A stretch of DNA of 64,000 bases from an uncultured Lachnospiraceae bacterium (GCA_947588005.1 CANPYE010000001.1:1-64000), one strand, 5' to 3'; shown: positions 1-8,451, counted from the stretch's first letter. The notes: generated by a model not told the origin, from the sequence alone. Numbers and translations are program-made.

Positions 1-691
1 CCACTGCCAGAATGGAGAAGCGCTTGCCCTGGCGGTTGCGCTCCTTCAGCGCATCTACGACGATATTAATATCATAAGGGATCTCAGGAAGCAGGATAAT
101 ATCCGCGCCGCCGGCAATACCCGCGTGCAGCGTCGGCCAGCCTACCTTATGGCCCATGATCTCTACGATAAAGACCCGTCCGTGGGACGAAGCCGTCGTA
201 TGGATGCTGTCGATGGCGTTGGTCGCCACGTTCACCGCGCTCTGGAAGCCGAAGGTCATCTCGGTGCCCCACAGATCATTATCAATGGTCTTGGGCAGGG
301 CGATGATATTCAAGCCTTCTTCGCGGAGAAGGTTCGCCGTCTTCTGGCTGCCATTGCCGCCAAGAACCACCAGGCACTCCAGGCGAAGCTTGCGGTAGGT
401 CTGCTTCATGGACTCTACCTTGTCCAGACCGTTCTCATCCGGCTCACGCATCAGCTTAAACGGCTGACGGGAAGTTCCCAGCATCGTGCCGCCCTGGGTA
501 AGAATGCCTGAGAAATCCCTCGGTTTCAGAATCCGGTAGTCTGTATAGATCAGACCCTTATAGCCGTCCTCGAAACCGATGATCTCCACTTCGTTGTCGT
601 ACAGGTTGTACAGTGCCTTCGCCACGCCGCGCATGGTCGCGTTCAGCGCCTGGCAGTCGCCGCCGCTGGTAAGCATTCCGACTCTAATCAT
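1..691 (-). CDS. pfkA: 6-phosphofructokinase, 3' end cut by window
   Basis: Phosphorylates fructose 6-phosphate in glycolysis. Translated from an ATG at 691 with AAAGGGG upstream, it gives 230 residues of the N-terminal nucleotide-binding half; the rest lies left of the window. Visible motifs are the N-terminal MLTSGGDCQALNA loop, GGNGS near residue 104, PKTIDNDL near 125 and the MGHKVGW stretch. Lys in PKTIDND is typical of pyrophosphate-using or mixed-type enzymes, while Gly in GGNGS is typical of ATP users, and the usual Asp of GGDG is Asn here; the phosphoryl donor is therefore uncertain. It has its own promoter and follows the SRP RNA gene on the same strand. Confidence 0.95.
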   Translation of the reverse strand, partial: MIRVGMLTSGGDCQALNATMRGVAKALYNLYDNEVEIIGFEDGYKGLIYTDYRILKPRDFSGILTQGGTMLGTSRQPFKLMREPDENGLDKVESMKQTYRKLRLECLVVLGGNGSQKTANLLREEGLNIIALPKTIDNDLWGTEMTFGFQSAVNVATNAIDSIHTTASSHGRVFIVEIMGHKVGWPTLHAGIAGGADIILLPEIPYDINIVVDALKERNRQGKRFSILAV

Positions 692-756
692 GTCCTTAAA
701 TCCCCTTTCTGTAATAGGATAGAGCTATTATATCGTTACAATAACCCCATTGTGTT

Positions 757-785
757 ATTATAATACAAAGGCTGGAATGGGACAA
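757..785 (-). promoter_or_regulatory. Sigma-A promoter of pfkA
   Basis: On the minus strand TTGTCC and TATAAT are separated by 17 bases, about 65 bases before the pfkA start codon. Confidence 0.75.
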
Positions 786-844
786 GGGGAAAATCGAGAA
801 AATATAAAATTACCTTAAACTCACAGGAAGCATTAAAAGAAAAT

Positions 845-1106
845 CCGTGCGTCTCACTTTGAACAGCTGTCACAGACGTTACCTGCGCAGTTAGCTCGAT
901 TCAGGCTGCCTCGCGGCACACAGAGTGGTTTGCTTAGTGCTGCTGCATTCCTGCCCTGACACGGTTCACAAAGCTCTGTTGCGCAAGACCCAAACGTCAA
1001 CACCACTTACGCAGGGCAGCTCCACAACAGACTGCCCGGGGTGAGACATCACCCCTGCTAGAGCGGATTGCAGGTACAGGGCACCGCTATCTCCCCGGCT
1101 GCACGG
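845..1106 (-). ncRNA. ffs: Signal recognition particle RNA, large bacterial type
   Basis: The minus strand carries the conserved SRP domain IV: GTGTCAGGGCAGGAATGCAG followed by CAGCACTAAGC, the Ffh-binding hairpin with its asymmetric loop and GGAA-like tip. The predicted ends pair: CCGTGC at the 5' end with GCACGG at the 3' end, giving about 262 nt, the size of the Gram-positive RNA with an Alu domain. A T-rich stretch (ATTTTCTTTT) follows the 3' end. The RNA scaffolds Ffh and targets nascent membrane and secreted proteins. In Bacillus it lies between tadA and dnaX; here tadA is next door but divergent, and dnaX is absent. Confidence 0.92.
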
Positions 1107-1153
1107 AAAGGTTATGACTTTATCAGGCCGCCGGCGCATCGCCGGCAAGAAAC

Positions 1154-1182
1154 AGTATAACGGGTTCAGGACGATTTGTCAA
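1154..1182 (-). promoter_or_regulatory. Sigma-A promoter of SRP RNA
   Basis: TTGACA, 17 bases, TATACT on the minus strand, a near-consensus promoter fitting a highly expressed RNA. Transcription would start near 1147, about 40 nt before the mature 5' end; that leader holds a GCCGGC/GCCGGC hairpin, suggesting 5' processing. Confidence 0.8.
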
Positions 1183-1315
1183 GGCGGGAAAGCGGGAAAC
1201 GGACCGGGCGGCAAAACAGGGACGGCACGGCACGTGAGAGCGCCGAGCAGAACGGGCACGCGGAACAGCACAGCACGCAGACACGATATAGAACAGAACA
1301 GACGCGCAGAATGAA

Positions 1316-1344
1316 TTGACAAGCGCGGAAAGTATCCGTAAAAT
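1316..1344 (+). promoter_or_regulatory. Sigma-A promoter of tadA
   Basis: TTGACA, 17 bases, TAAAAT, about 55 bases before the tadA start codon and divergent from the SRP RNA promoter. Confidence 0.8.
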
Positions 1345-1398
1345 ATACTTCATAAAATACCGCGACAGATATAGATACCCTCATTAAGGAGATCCATC

Positions 1399-1917
1399 AT
1401 GACCATGACCCCACAGGAAAAATACATGAAAGCCGCCATCCGCGAGGCGAAAAAAGCGCAGGCGCTGGGCGAGGTTCCCATCGGCTGCGTGATCGAATAC
1501 GAAGGGAAAATTATCGGCCGCGGCTACAACCGCCGCATGACCGACCATACGGTACTGGCCCACGCCGAGATCGCCGCCATTCGGAAAGCATGCCGGAACA
1601 TGGGCGACTGGCGGCTGGAAGACTGCACCATGTACGTGACGCTGGAGCCCTGTCCCATGTGCGCCGGGGCCATCGTCCAGGCGCGGATCCCGCGGGTCAT
1701 CATGGGCTGCATGAATCCGAAGGCCGGCTGCGCCGGATCCGTGCTGGATCTGCTGCACGAGCCAGGCTTCAACCACCAGGTTATGACGGAAAACGGCGTG
1801 CTGGGGGAGGAGTGTTCGCAGATGCTGACATCATTTTTCCGCGCGCTGAGATCTGCGAAGAACGTGGCAAAGGATCTCGCCGCCGCGCCGTCGGACGCAG
1901 AATCTGAAACAACTTGA
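1399..1917 (+). CDS. tadA: tRNA-specific adenosine deaminase
   Basis: Deaminates adenosine-34 of tRNA-Arg(ACG) to inosine, essential for decoding CGN codons. The 172-aa product has the cytidine-deaminase fold signature: HAEIAAI with the zinc His and catalytic Glu near residues 54-56, and PCPMCAGAI with the two zinc Cys near 84-87. The ATG at 1399 follows AAGGAGAT at seven bases; a second ATG two codons on is less well spaced. It is monocistronic, with its own promoter and a terminator just after the stop. The C-terminal 15 residues are poorly conserved-looking. Confidence 0.95.
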   Translation: MTMTPQEKYMKAAIREAKKAQALGEVPIGCVIEYEGKIIGRGYNRRMTDHTVLAHAEIAAIRKACRNMGDWRLEDCTMYVTLEPCPMCAGAIVQARIPRVIMGCMNPKAGCAGSVLDLLHEPGFNHQVMTENGVLGEECSQMLTSFFRALRSAKNVAKDLAAAPSDAESETT

Positions 1918-1931
1918 TTTTCCCAGAATCC

Positions 1932-1958
1932 AAAAAACGCGTTGCTGGCGCGTTTTTT
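1932..1958 (+). terminator. Rho-independent terminator of tadA
   Basis: AAAAAACGCG and CGCGTTTTTT form a stem around a TTGCTGG loop with a T run, 15 bases after the tadA stop. Confidence 0.85.
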
Positions 1959-1974
1959 GCATACTGACGTAACT

Positions 1975-2015
1975 AAAGGCCGTGGTTTCCGCATCTGGCA
2001 GAACCCGCGGCCTTT
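1975..2015 (-). terminator. Terminator of trkAH operon
   Basis: AAAGGCCGTGG and CCCGCGGCCTTTT pair across about 17 bases, located 36 bases past the trkH stop on the minus strand. The T run is better on the plus strand, so it may act in both directions. Confidence 0.6.
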
Positions 2016-2050
2016 TCCTGAACCGCACAACAACTGTACAGAATCCGGCA

Positions 2051-3496
2051 TCAGAACTTCTTCCAGGTATTTCCCGACAATAACACCAGCAGAGGGAACA
2101 GCTCCAGACGCCCTGCCAGCATATCGAAGATCATCACCAGAAGCGCCCTGGCCGAATATACGGAATAATTCGTCGAGGGGCCCACCAACGACAGTCCCGG
2201 CCCGATGTTATTGAGCGTAGCCGCTACCGCAGTGAAATTCGTCACCGCATCCAGATTATCGATGGACAGAAGCAGCACGGAGATGGAGAACACCGCGAAA
2301 TAGGCGGCAAAAAATACATTGGTCGCCCGCACCACTTCATGATCCACGCTCTTGCCGTCCATCCGCACCTTCATCACCCCGTCGGGATGCACATACGTCC
2401 AGATCTCTTTCCGAACCGTTTTAAACAGGATAACGATACGCGACACCTTGATGCCGCCGCCAGTACTGCCGGAGCAGGCGCCGATGAACATGATCATGAC
2501 CAGCACTGTACGCGACATTTCCGGCCACAGATCAAAGTCCACCGTTGAATAACCGGTGGTCGTAATGATGGAGGCCACCTGGAAGGCCGCCTGTTGGAAC
2601 GCCTTCGCCAGACTGTCGAACAGACCGTAGCGCCACACATTGAACGTAACGATCAGGACCGCCGCCAATATAATGCCCAGATACGCGCGGACCTCCTCCA
2701 TCTTAAACGCCGCCGCGGCTTTATGGAACAGAATGAAGAAATACGCGTTAAAATTGATTCCAAACAGGATCATGAAAACGGTTATGACCACTTGATTGTA
2801 AACCGAATAGCTGGCAATGCTGTCGTTGCGCACGCCGAAACCACCGGTGCCCGCGGTACCGAAGGACAGCGTCAGCGCGTCAAACAGCGGCATCCGTCCC
2901 AGAAGGAGCAGACACACCTCGATCACCGTCATGCCGATATAGATAAGATAAAGGATTTTCGCCGTTGTCTGCACCTTCGGCACAAGACGGCTCACCGAAG
3001 GCCCCGGGCTTTCCGCCTTCATCAGGCTCATATGGAAACCGCCGCTCATGGGCAGGAGCGTCAAAAGAAATACCAGCACGCCCATGCCGCCGATCCAGTG
3101 CGTAAAGCTGCGCCAGAAAAGAATGCTTTTCGGCAGCGGTTCCACTTCCGCCAGGATGCTGGCCCCGGTAGTCGTAAATCCGGACACGGCCTCAAACAGC
3201 GCCTGAACCGGATCAGGGATCGCGCCGCTGAGCACAAAGGGCACTGCGCCCATCACGCTGATCGCCAGCCAGCTAAGCGCCACCGCTACAAACCCCTCGC
3301 GGGCGAAAAACACGCTGTTATCCGGGCGTTTTCCACGCAGGAGCATTCCGAAAGCGACGCAGGCGAGCACGGATATAACCAGCGGCCAGAGCGCCGATTC
3401 TCCGTAGATCACCGCCACGACGCAGGACGGCACCATCAGTGCCCCCTCCAGAATAAGCGTCATCCCCACGATATATCGGATAATCAAATAATTCAT
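2051..3496 (-). CDS. trkH: TrkH family potassium uptake protein
   Basis: Membrane pore subunit of a Trk/Ktr potassium transporter. The roughly 481-aa product is strongly hydrophobic with the repeated membrane-pore-membrane pattern; selectivity-loop stretches such as GFTTTGASI, GTGGFGV, TTTGYST and NNIGPGL are visible. The ATG at 3496 has AGGTG six bases upstream; a GTG nine bases earlier (3505) is an alternative. The preceding gene trkA ends at 3506, so the two are transcribed together, trkA first. Ion flux should be gated by the TrkA ring in response to nucleotide. Confidence 0.93.
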   Translation of the reverse strand: MNYLIIRYIVGMTLILEGALMVPSCVVAVIYGESALWPLVISVLACVAFGMLLRGKRPDNSVFFAREGFVAVALSWLAISVMGAVPFVLSGAIPDPVQALFEAVSGFTTTGASILAEVEPLPKSILFWRSFTHWIGGMGVLVFLLTLLPMSGGFHMSLMKAESPGPSVSRLVPKVQTTAKILYLIYIGMTVIEVCLLLLGRMPLFDALTLSFGTAGTGGFGVRNDSIASYSVYNQVVITVFMILFGINFNAYFFILFHKAAAAFKMEEVRAYLGIILAAVLIVTFNVWRYGLFDSLAKAFQQAAFQVASIITTTGYSTVDFDLWPEMSRTVLVMIMFIGACSGSTGGGIKVSRIVILFKTVRKEIWTYVHPDGVMKVRMDGKSVDHEVVRATNVFFAAYFAVFSISVLLLSIDNLDAVTNFTAVAATLNNIGPGLSLVGPSTNYSVYSARALLVMIFDMLAGRLELFPLLVLLSGNTWKKF

Positions 3497-3505
3497 AACA
3501 CGCAC

Positions 3506-4867
3506 CTATCTTGCCAGAATATCATTGATGTCCTGAAGCCCTTTCTGCGTCGTAACAATAATGACCGTATCTCCCGGCCGGATACTGTCCTGGCCTTTGG
3601 GAATGATCACATTGCCGTCGTGGTTGATGCTGCAGACCAGAAGATCTTTCTTAAGCCTGCGGCTTAACTGCGCCAGCGTCATGTTCGCAACTAAGCTGTC
3701 CGGTTTCACGGCAAATTCCAGCGCCTCGGCCCGGTTGTCCAGAATATGGCAGAGGGTCTGCACGCTGCCGCCCACTGCGTTCTGCTGGGAACGGACATAC
3801 TGGAGAATATTGTCGGCGGTTATGTACTTGGGGTACACAACGCTGCCGATATCCAGCCTTTGAATAATACTGTCGAATGCCAGCCGGTTCACCTTCGTCA
3901 CCAGCTTGGCCTTCGTCCGGTCCTTGGCGAACTGGGACAGGAAAATATTCTCCTCGTCGATCGGCGTCAGGGAGACGATAGCCTGCGCAGACAAAAACCC
4001 CGACTGCAGGAGGATCTTCCGGTCGGAACCGTCGCCATTGATAACGGATACGTCCGGCAGCGCCTCGCAGAGGATCTCGCAGCGTTCCCGGTCGCGTTCG
4101 ACGATACGCACGTCGATCTTCGATTCCCGCAGCTGCTGCGCCAGATAATATCCCAGCGTGCCGCCGCCCACGATCAGCGCGTTCTTCACCGGACGGGTCG
4201 AAAGTCCCAGATCCCGGAAGAACCGCTGGCAGTCCTCATGGGCAGCCACAATCGATATCAGGTCATTGTCATGAAGCACGAAATCGCCCCGGGGGATCGC
4301 GATCATCTCGTCCCGCTCCACGGCGCAGATCAGCACCTTAGGAAGACGGTCCGCCAACTTGTACATGGGCTGGCCGCTCATGCCAAACTCCGGCAGGAGC
4401 TTAAATTTAACGATCTGAACATTCCCTCCGGCGAACGTATCGATCTGGATCGCCGACGGGAACTTAAGGAGCATGGCGATCTCCTGGGCCGTCGTATATT
4501 CGGGATTGATGATCATGGAAATACCCATGCTCTCCTTAATAAAGCTGATGTCCTTCTGATACACCGGATTGCGTACGCGGGCGATCGTGCGGCACTGGCT
4601 GACCTTGCGGGCCACCAGGCAGCACAGCAGGTTCAGCTCGTCGGAGCCCGTGACGGCGATCAGTACGTCCGCCACATCGACGCCGGCTTCCTCCAAAACG
4701 CCGATGCTGGCGCCGTTGCCGGAAACGCAGATGGCGTCTACTTCCTCATTAAATTCCGCGAGCTTGCGTGCCTGGGTGTCTACGATAACGATATCATGAT
4801 TTTCTTCGCTCAGCTGCTGGGCCAGAGCGCGGCCCACTTTGCCGCAGCCGATAATGATGATTCTCAT
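3506..4867 (-). CDS. trkA: Trk system potassium transport regulatory protein TrkA
   Basis: Cytoplasmic gating subunit of the potassium transporter. The 453 residues hold two RCK units: an N-terminal Rossmann domain starting IIIIGCGKVGRALA with NAD-binding glycines, a TrkA-C domain near 140-215, a second Rossmann domain starting NALIVGGGTLGYYLA near 228, and a second TrkA-C domain at the end. This is the duplicated TrkA form rather than the single-domain KtrA form. The start ATG follows GGAGG, and a consensus promoter lies about 150 bases upstream. No known cyclic-di-AMP riboswitch could be recognised in the leader. Confidence 0.95.
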   Translation of the reverse strand: MRIIIIGCGKVGRALAQQLSEENHDIVIVDTQARKLAEFNEEVDAICVSGNGASIGVLEEAGVDVADVLIAVTGSDELNLLCCLVARKVSQCRTIARVRNPVYQKDISFIKESMGISMIINPEYTTAQEIAMLLKFPSAIQIDTFAGGNVQIVKFKLLPEFGMSGQPMYKLADRLPKVLICAVERDEMIAIPRGDFVLHDNDLISIVAAHEDCQRFFRDLGLSTRPVKNALIVGGGTLGYYLAQQLRESKIDVRIVERDRERCEILCEALPDVSVINGDGSDRKILLQSGFLSAQAIVSLTPIDEENIFLSQFAKDRTKAKLVTKVNRLAFDSIIQRLDIGSVVYPKYITADNILQYVRSQQNAVGGSVQTLCHILDNRAEALEFAVKPDSLVANMTLAQLSRRLKKDLLVCSINHDGNVIIPKGQDSIRPGDTVIIVTTQKGLQDINDILAR

Positions 4868-5015
4868 AGGATAAAGGAACCTCCGTGATTCACAGTACGC
4901 CGGTTCGCAGTACGTCTGCGCCTCGTATATATCCGGGCCGATACCGGCAGCCGATCCGAGGCATGCGGGTGTCCCGGCATCTCAGGGCGGCATACTGCAC
5001 AATACATACGCAAAC

Positions 5016-5044
5016 AGTATAGCACTAATTGTTGAATTTCTCAA
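5016..5044 (-). promoter_or_regulatory. Sigma-A promoter of trkA-trkH
   Basis: TTGAGA, 17 bases, TATACT on the minus strand. The 4868-5171 gap between trkA and the radical-SAM gene holds only this and the divergent promoter at 5065. Confidence 0.7.
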
Positions 5045-5064
5045 CACCCAAAATCCCATTCCGC

Positions 5065-5093
5065 TTGAACGCACGGCATTTATGCGGTAAAAT
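5065..5093 (+). promoter_or_regulatory. Sigma-A promoter of radical-SAM gene
   Basis: TTGAAC, 17 bases, TAAAAT with an upstream TG-containing TGCGG context. The same TGCGGTAAAATG string forms the -10 region of the promoter at 8423. Confidence 0.72.
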
Positions 5094-5171
5094 GAGGGTG
5101 TCGCGGCATCAGGATATTTGCGGAAACACACCGCGCGGCATCGCGGCAATCAGATAAAAAGGATGAAAACC

Positions 5172-6143
5172 ATGGCAAAGATGAAAATATGCGGACTGCA
5201 GAAGACAACTCTGCTGGACTATCCGGGCAAAGTGGCGGCCACCGTGTTTCTGGGCGGCTGCAACTTCCGCTGCCCGTTCTGCCATAATTCGGATCTGCTC
5301 ACCGGCAGCGCTCCAGAGCGGATGACGCCGGAAGAACTCCTGACGTTTCTGAAACGCCGTCAGGGGATCCTGGAAGGCGTATGCATTACCGGCGGCGAAC
5401 CGACGCTGTGGCCGGAGGACGCGGCGGAGCTGATGCGCCGAATCAAGGAAATGGATTACCAGGTGAAGCTGGATACCAACGGCTACCGGCCCCAGGTTCT
5501 TAAAGATCTGTGCGGACTTGGCGTCGTGGATTATGTAGCTATGGATATCAAGGCCGGAAGACAGCATTACGCGGAAGTATGCGGACACAGTCCGATCCCT
5601 GCTCCGGCAGAACTTACCGGTGATGCGGTCCGCCATACCGGGCAGCCGGAGGAAGGCATGACAGAACCTGCAGAACCCACGGCGGCCGGCATGACGGTCC
5701 ACGCAAAACTTCCAGCCGCAGGCGCGGCGGTTCACGTGAAGCTTCCAGCGGCAGGCGCGGAGGCCCATACAGAACTCACGGCGAACGGCACAACGGTCCA
5801 CGCAAAACTCCCGGCGACAGGCGCCGCGCCCCATGCGGAGTCCCCGGCGGCAGGAACCTTCCGTCTCGCCGCCATCGAGGAAAGCGCCGCCTGGCTGATG
5901 GAAGGCCATGTGCCTTATGAATTTCGCACCACGACAGTAAAAGGAATCCACACCGCAGAGGATTTCACTGACATCGCAGCCTGGATCGGAGGCTGCGAGC
6001 GGTATTTTATCCAGGGCTTTGTGGATTCCGGCAATGTTCTGAAAAGCGGTTTTTCGGCGTATACGCGGGCCGAGCTGGACGAATTCTTAAATATCGTAAG
6101 GAAAACGATCCCCAACGCGGAGATCCGCGGCGTAGATTACTGA
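5172..6143 (+). CDS. Anaerobic ribonucleotide reductase activase-like radical SAM protein
   Basis: Radical-SAM activase resembling NrdG2, which makes the glycyl radical on the class III ribonucleotide reductase. The CNFRCPFCHN cluster motif lies near residues 28-37, GGEP near 74. The start at 5172 is chosen because AAGGA sits eight bases before it. Residues about 171-225 are an unusual insertion of five 11-residue repeats (consensus AAGxxVHAKLP), encoded by a 33-bp tandem array, between the TNGYRP/MDIKA half and the C-terminal half with TTVKGIHTAEDF. No nrdD is in the window. The end overlaps the convergent next gene by seven bases. Confidence 0.85.
   Translation: MAKMKICGLQKTTLLDYPGKVAATVFLGGCNFRCPFCHNSDLLTGSAPERMTPEELLTFLKRRQGILEGVCITGGEPTLWPEDAAELMRRIKEMDYQVKLDTNGYRPQVLKDLCGLGVVDYVAMDIKAGRQHYAEVCGHSPIPAPAELTGDAVRHTGQPEEGMTEPAEPTAAGMTVHAKLPAAGAAVHVKLPAAGAEAHTELTANGTTVHAKLPATGAAPHAESPAAGTFRLAAIEESAAWLMEGHVPYEFRTTTVKGIHTAEDFTDIAAWIGGCERYFIQGFVDSGNVLKSGFSAYTRAELDEFLNIVRKTIPNAEIRGVDY
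5682..5846 (+). repeat. In-frame 33-bp tandem repeats inside radical-SAM gene
   Basis: Five consecutive 33-bp units, each coding 11 residues: AAGMTVHAKLP, AAGAAVHVKLP, AAGAEAHTELT, ANGTTVHAKLP, ATGAAPHAESP. The units keep the reading frame and differ from one another, so the array is not brand new. Confidence 0.9.
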
Positions 6144-7423
6144 TCCGCGCTCTTTCCGACCCCAGCGCCGGCTTCCGTCAGGCGTATGTCCGTATACCAA
6201 TATCCGAACCGCCCGTCTCCTGCGGGCTGCATTTTCGAGAGAACGAAATTCGGAAAGCCGAACATGGAAGCCATGTATTTTTCATTGCTGTAGTAATGGC
6301 CGGGAACGCCCAGCAGGAAGCGGACGACGCCGTTCGGAGACGAAAGCCGCGCCAGGATCAGATAGCGGTGGTTGTAGTAGCCGTGAAGAAGGAAGCTGTT
6401 GTTGCCGTAGCTCCATGTCTCGCGGGGAAGCAGGCCGATGTCCTGGGGCTTGATCAGAAGAACCTCACAGCCGCCGTGGTAGTCGAAGGCCTGGATCTTC
6501 GGATAATGCCTCTTGAAATGACTCCACAAACGGCCGATGTCGTCCCGTTCCGCCTGCTCCGTCGAATCCGGCGGCGGAAGCTTCCCTTCCGGCTGCTCTT
6601 CCGCCGCCGGCACAGACTGAGACGGCGTCTCCGCGGATGTCTGAGGCGGAACCGCACCGGCTGCAGACCGGGAATCTGTTTCCGGCGTCTGCTGAAAAGC
6701 TGCCCCGTAAGAAGACGGCTGCGGCATATCTGGCTGTGGTATTTCTGTCACCGGCATATCCGGGTGTGGCACTTCCAACGGCCGCGGTCCTTCTGCCGGC
6801 GGCGACACCGGCGGCACCTCCGGCTGTGGCACTTCTTCCGGCGGCATACCCGGATGCGGCACTTCTTCCGGCTTCGGCATTTTTACCGGCGGCACAGCCG
6901 AACCGCCCGCGATCTCCCTCTCGATACTTTCCGTCACCGATTCCCGCGGTAAACCATCCATATCCGCCAGCGTCTTCTCCGTAATCTCAGCGGCGGGCGC
7001 CCTCTCCATTTCCTTCGCCTCGGCGTTTGCCGACGTAACGTTCTCCAGCTCAACCGCCGCCGCGTGGGCCACCGCATCCTCCCAGATCGTCGTATAGCAG
7101 CGCCACGCGTCGTCCAAACTGTGGATCGTCAGGCCGTAGCACTGATCCATTCCCCGTCCGGAACCGTCAATATTATCAAACGGCACCACGGCGCGGAACT
7201 CGCCGCTGCCGCCGCGCAGGAAAATTTTCCCTAGCAGGATCTCTCTGTCCGCAGACAGCAGGTAAACGCCCACATCCTGACCGCCCACGTAGATCCGCCG
7301 GACGCTCACCTGGAGCTTGCACTGACCGGCGCGGGTCTCGATTTTGGCAAAGCCGATGTTCCGCCCTTTCACGCCGCCCTCATACGCATATATGTAAGAA
7401 ATCAATCTCCGATAATCAGACAC
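6137..7423 (-). CDS. DUF6128-like protein with Pro-rich linker
   Basis: Function unknown. The N-terminal 120 residues (starting SDYRRLISYIYAYE) and the C-terminal 120 residues (GRLWSHFKRHYPKIQAFD to the end) look folded and resemble proteins seen widely in Lachnospiraceae as DUF6128; this is from memory. They flank a linker, residues about 170-280, made of degenerate repeats of the kind EVPHPDMP and EVPQPEVP. There is no signal peptide or membrane segment, so it should be cytoplasmic. The start is a GTG preceded by GGAGGG at nine bases. The stop overlaps the convergent radical-SAM gene. Confidence 0.7.
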   Translation of the reverse strand: MSDYRRLISYIYAYEGGVKGRNIGFAKIETRAGQCKLQVSVRRIYVGGQDVGVYLLSADREILLGKIFLRGGSGEFRAVVPFDNIDGSGRGMDQCYGLTIHSLDDAWRCYTTIWEDAVAHAAAVELENVTSANAEAKEMERAPAAEITEKTLADMDGLPRESVTESIEREIAGGSAVPPVKMPKPEEVPHPGMPPEEVPQPEVPPVSPPAEGPRPLEVPHPDMPVTEIPQPDMPQPSSYGAAFQQTPETDSRSAAGAVPPQTSAETPSQSVPAAEEQPEGKLPPPDSTEQAERDDIGRLWSHFKRHYPKIQAFDYHGGCEVLLIKPQDIGLLPRETWSYGNNSFLLHGYYNHRYLILARLSSPNGVVRFLLGVPGHYYSNEKYMASMFGFPNFVLSKMQPAGDGRFGYWYTDIRLTEAGAGVGKSADQ

Positions 7424-7540
7424 CGTTTTCTTCCCTCCCTCTCACTTCCGCTCTGTTTCTCCCGAACCGCAATCCATTTTCTCACAATGCGGCCGGACAG
7501 GCAGTCCTGTTCTGTATCACTATAATTTATGAAGAAACCG

Positions 7541-7569
7541 TTGCAAACATTCCGGAAAAATGGTACGAT
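7541..7569 (+). promoter_or_regulatory. Sigma-A promoter of nagB
   Basis: TTGCAA, 17 bases, TACGAT, about 50 bases before the nagB start. Confidence 0.6.
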
Positions 7570-7617
7570 TACTATAAAGACGGCCGGGAACAAAGTTTCC
7601 GAATGGAGGTATTACAG

Positions 7618-8364
7618 ATGAAAATTTACAGAGCAGCCGATTATCAGGAAATGAGCCGAACCGCCGCCATGATCCTTGCCGCGCAGATTCAGTTGAAGCC
7701 TGACTGCGTCCTGGGTCTGGCCACCGGATCCACCCCGGTAGGGACTTACGAAGAACTGGTCCGGCAGTACCGGGCCGGGCACCTGGATTTCTCCCGGGTA
7801 AGATCCGCCAACCTGGACGAATATCGCGGACTTACGCGCGATAACGACCAGAGCTATTATTATTTCATGCAGCAGCACCTCTTTGAGCACGTGAACATCA
7901 ACCCGGAGAATACATTTATCCCCGACGGTTCCAGGCAGGACGCTGATGCCGAATGCGCCCGTTACGAGACGATTCTGGAACAACTGGGCGGCGTAGACCT
8001 GCAGATCCTGGGCCTGGGTCACAATGGCCATATCGGTTTTAATGAACCGGCGGATGCATTTGCGAAGGCCACTCACTGTGTCGATCTGACGCGCAGCACC
8101 ATCGAGGCGAACCGGCGTTTCTTCGAGAAGGAGGAGGACGTCCCCCGCCAGGCTTATTCCATGGGAATCGGCACGATCATGCGGGCAAGGAAGATTCTTC
8201 TGCTGGTCAGCGGCAGCGAGAAAGCCGCCATCCTGCATGAAGCGGTCGCCGGGCCGGTGACGCCGCGGGTTCCCGCTTCTATTCTCCAGTTCCATCCGGA
8301 TGTAACAGTGATCGCGGACGAAGCGGCGCTTTCGCGGTTTGATGCCCGACCTTTTGCGGTTTGA
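7618..8364 (+). CDS. nagB: Glucosamine-6-phosphate deaminase
   Basis: Converts glucosamine 6-phosphate to fructose 6-phosphate and ammonia, feeding amino sugars into glycolysis. The 248-aa protein has the family motifs LGLATGSTPVGTYEEL near 34, SANLDEYRGL near 64, LGLGHNGHIGFNEP near 132 (catalytic His and Asp/Glu region) and the helix around SGSEKAAIL. The ATG at 7618 lies seven bases after GGAGGT; an upstream in-frame ATG at 7603 has no such site. The normal C-terminus is followed by ARPFAV, produced by a 22-bp tandem repeat that runs through the stop codon. It stands alone without nagA. Confidence 0.95.
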   Translation: MKIYRAADYQEMSRTAAMILAAQIQLKPDCVLGLATGSTPVGTYEELVRQYRAGHLDFSRVRSANLDEYRGLTRDNDQSYYYFMQQHLFEHVNINPENTFIPDGSRQDADAECARYETILEQLGGVDLQILGLGHNGHIGFNEPADAFAKATHCVDLTRSTIEANRRFFEKEEDVPRQAYSMGIGTIMRARKILLLVSGSEKAAILHEAVAGPVTPRVPASILQFHPDVTVIADEAALSRFDARPFAV

Positions 8365-8417
8365 CGCCTGACCCCTCGTGGTCTGGCAGCTGACCTTTCG
8401 CGGTTTGACGCCTGACA
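8330..8417. repeat. 22-bp tandem repeat across nagB stop codon
   Basis: Four head-to-tail 22-bp copies close to TTTCGCGGTTTGACGCCTGA plus two bases: 8330-8351, 8352-8373, 8374-8395 (most diverged) and 8396-8417. Because 22 is not a multiple of three the frame changes between copies, and the TGA inside copy 2 is the nagB stop. Confidence 0.88.
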
Positions 8418-8422
8418 AGGTC

Positions 8423-8451
8423 TTGAATCAGACCGCTGTTTGCGGTAAAAT
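8423..8451 (+). promoter_or_regulatory. Sigma-A promoter of zinc-ribbon gene
   Basis: TTGAAT, 17 bases, TAAAAT, directly after the 22-bp repeats and about 45 bases before the next start codon. Confidence 0.7.

Noticed and set aside
2594-4888. Long antisense open frames opposite trkH and trkA
   Set aside because: They lack recognisable motifs and their codon pattern mirrors the real genes on the other strand; trkH and trkA have full families.
4868-5015. Cyclic-di-AMP (ydaO) or potassium-responsive riboswitch before trkA
   Set aside because: The conserved ydaO core was not found; the leader has no clear structure beyond the promoter.
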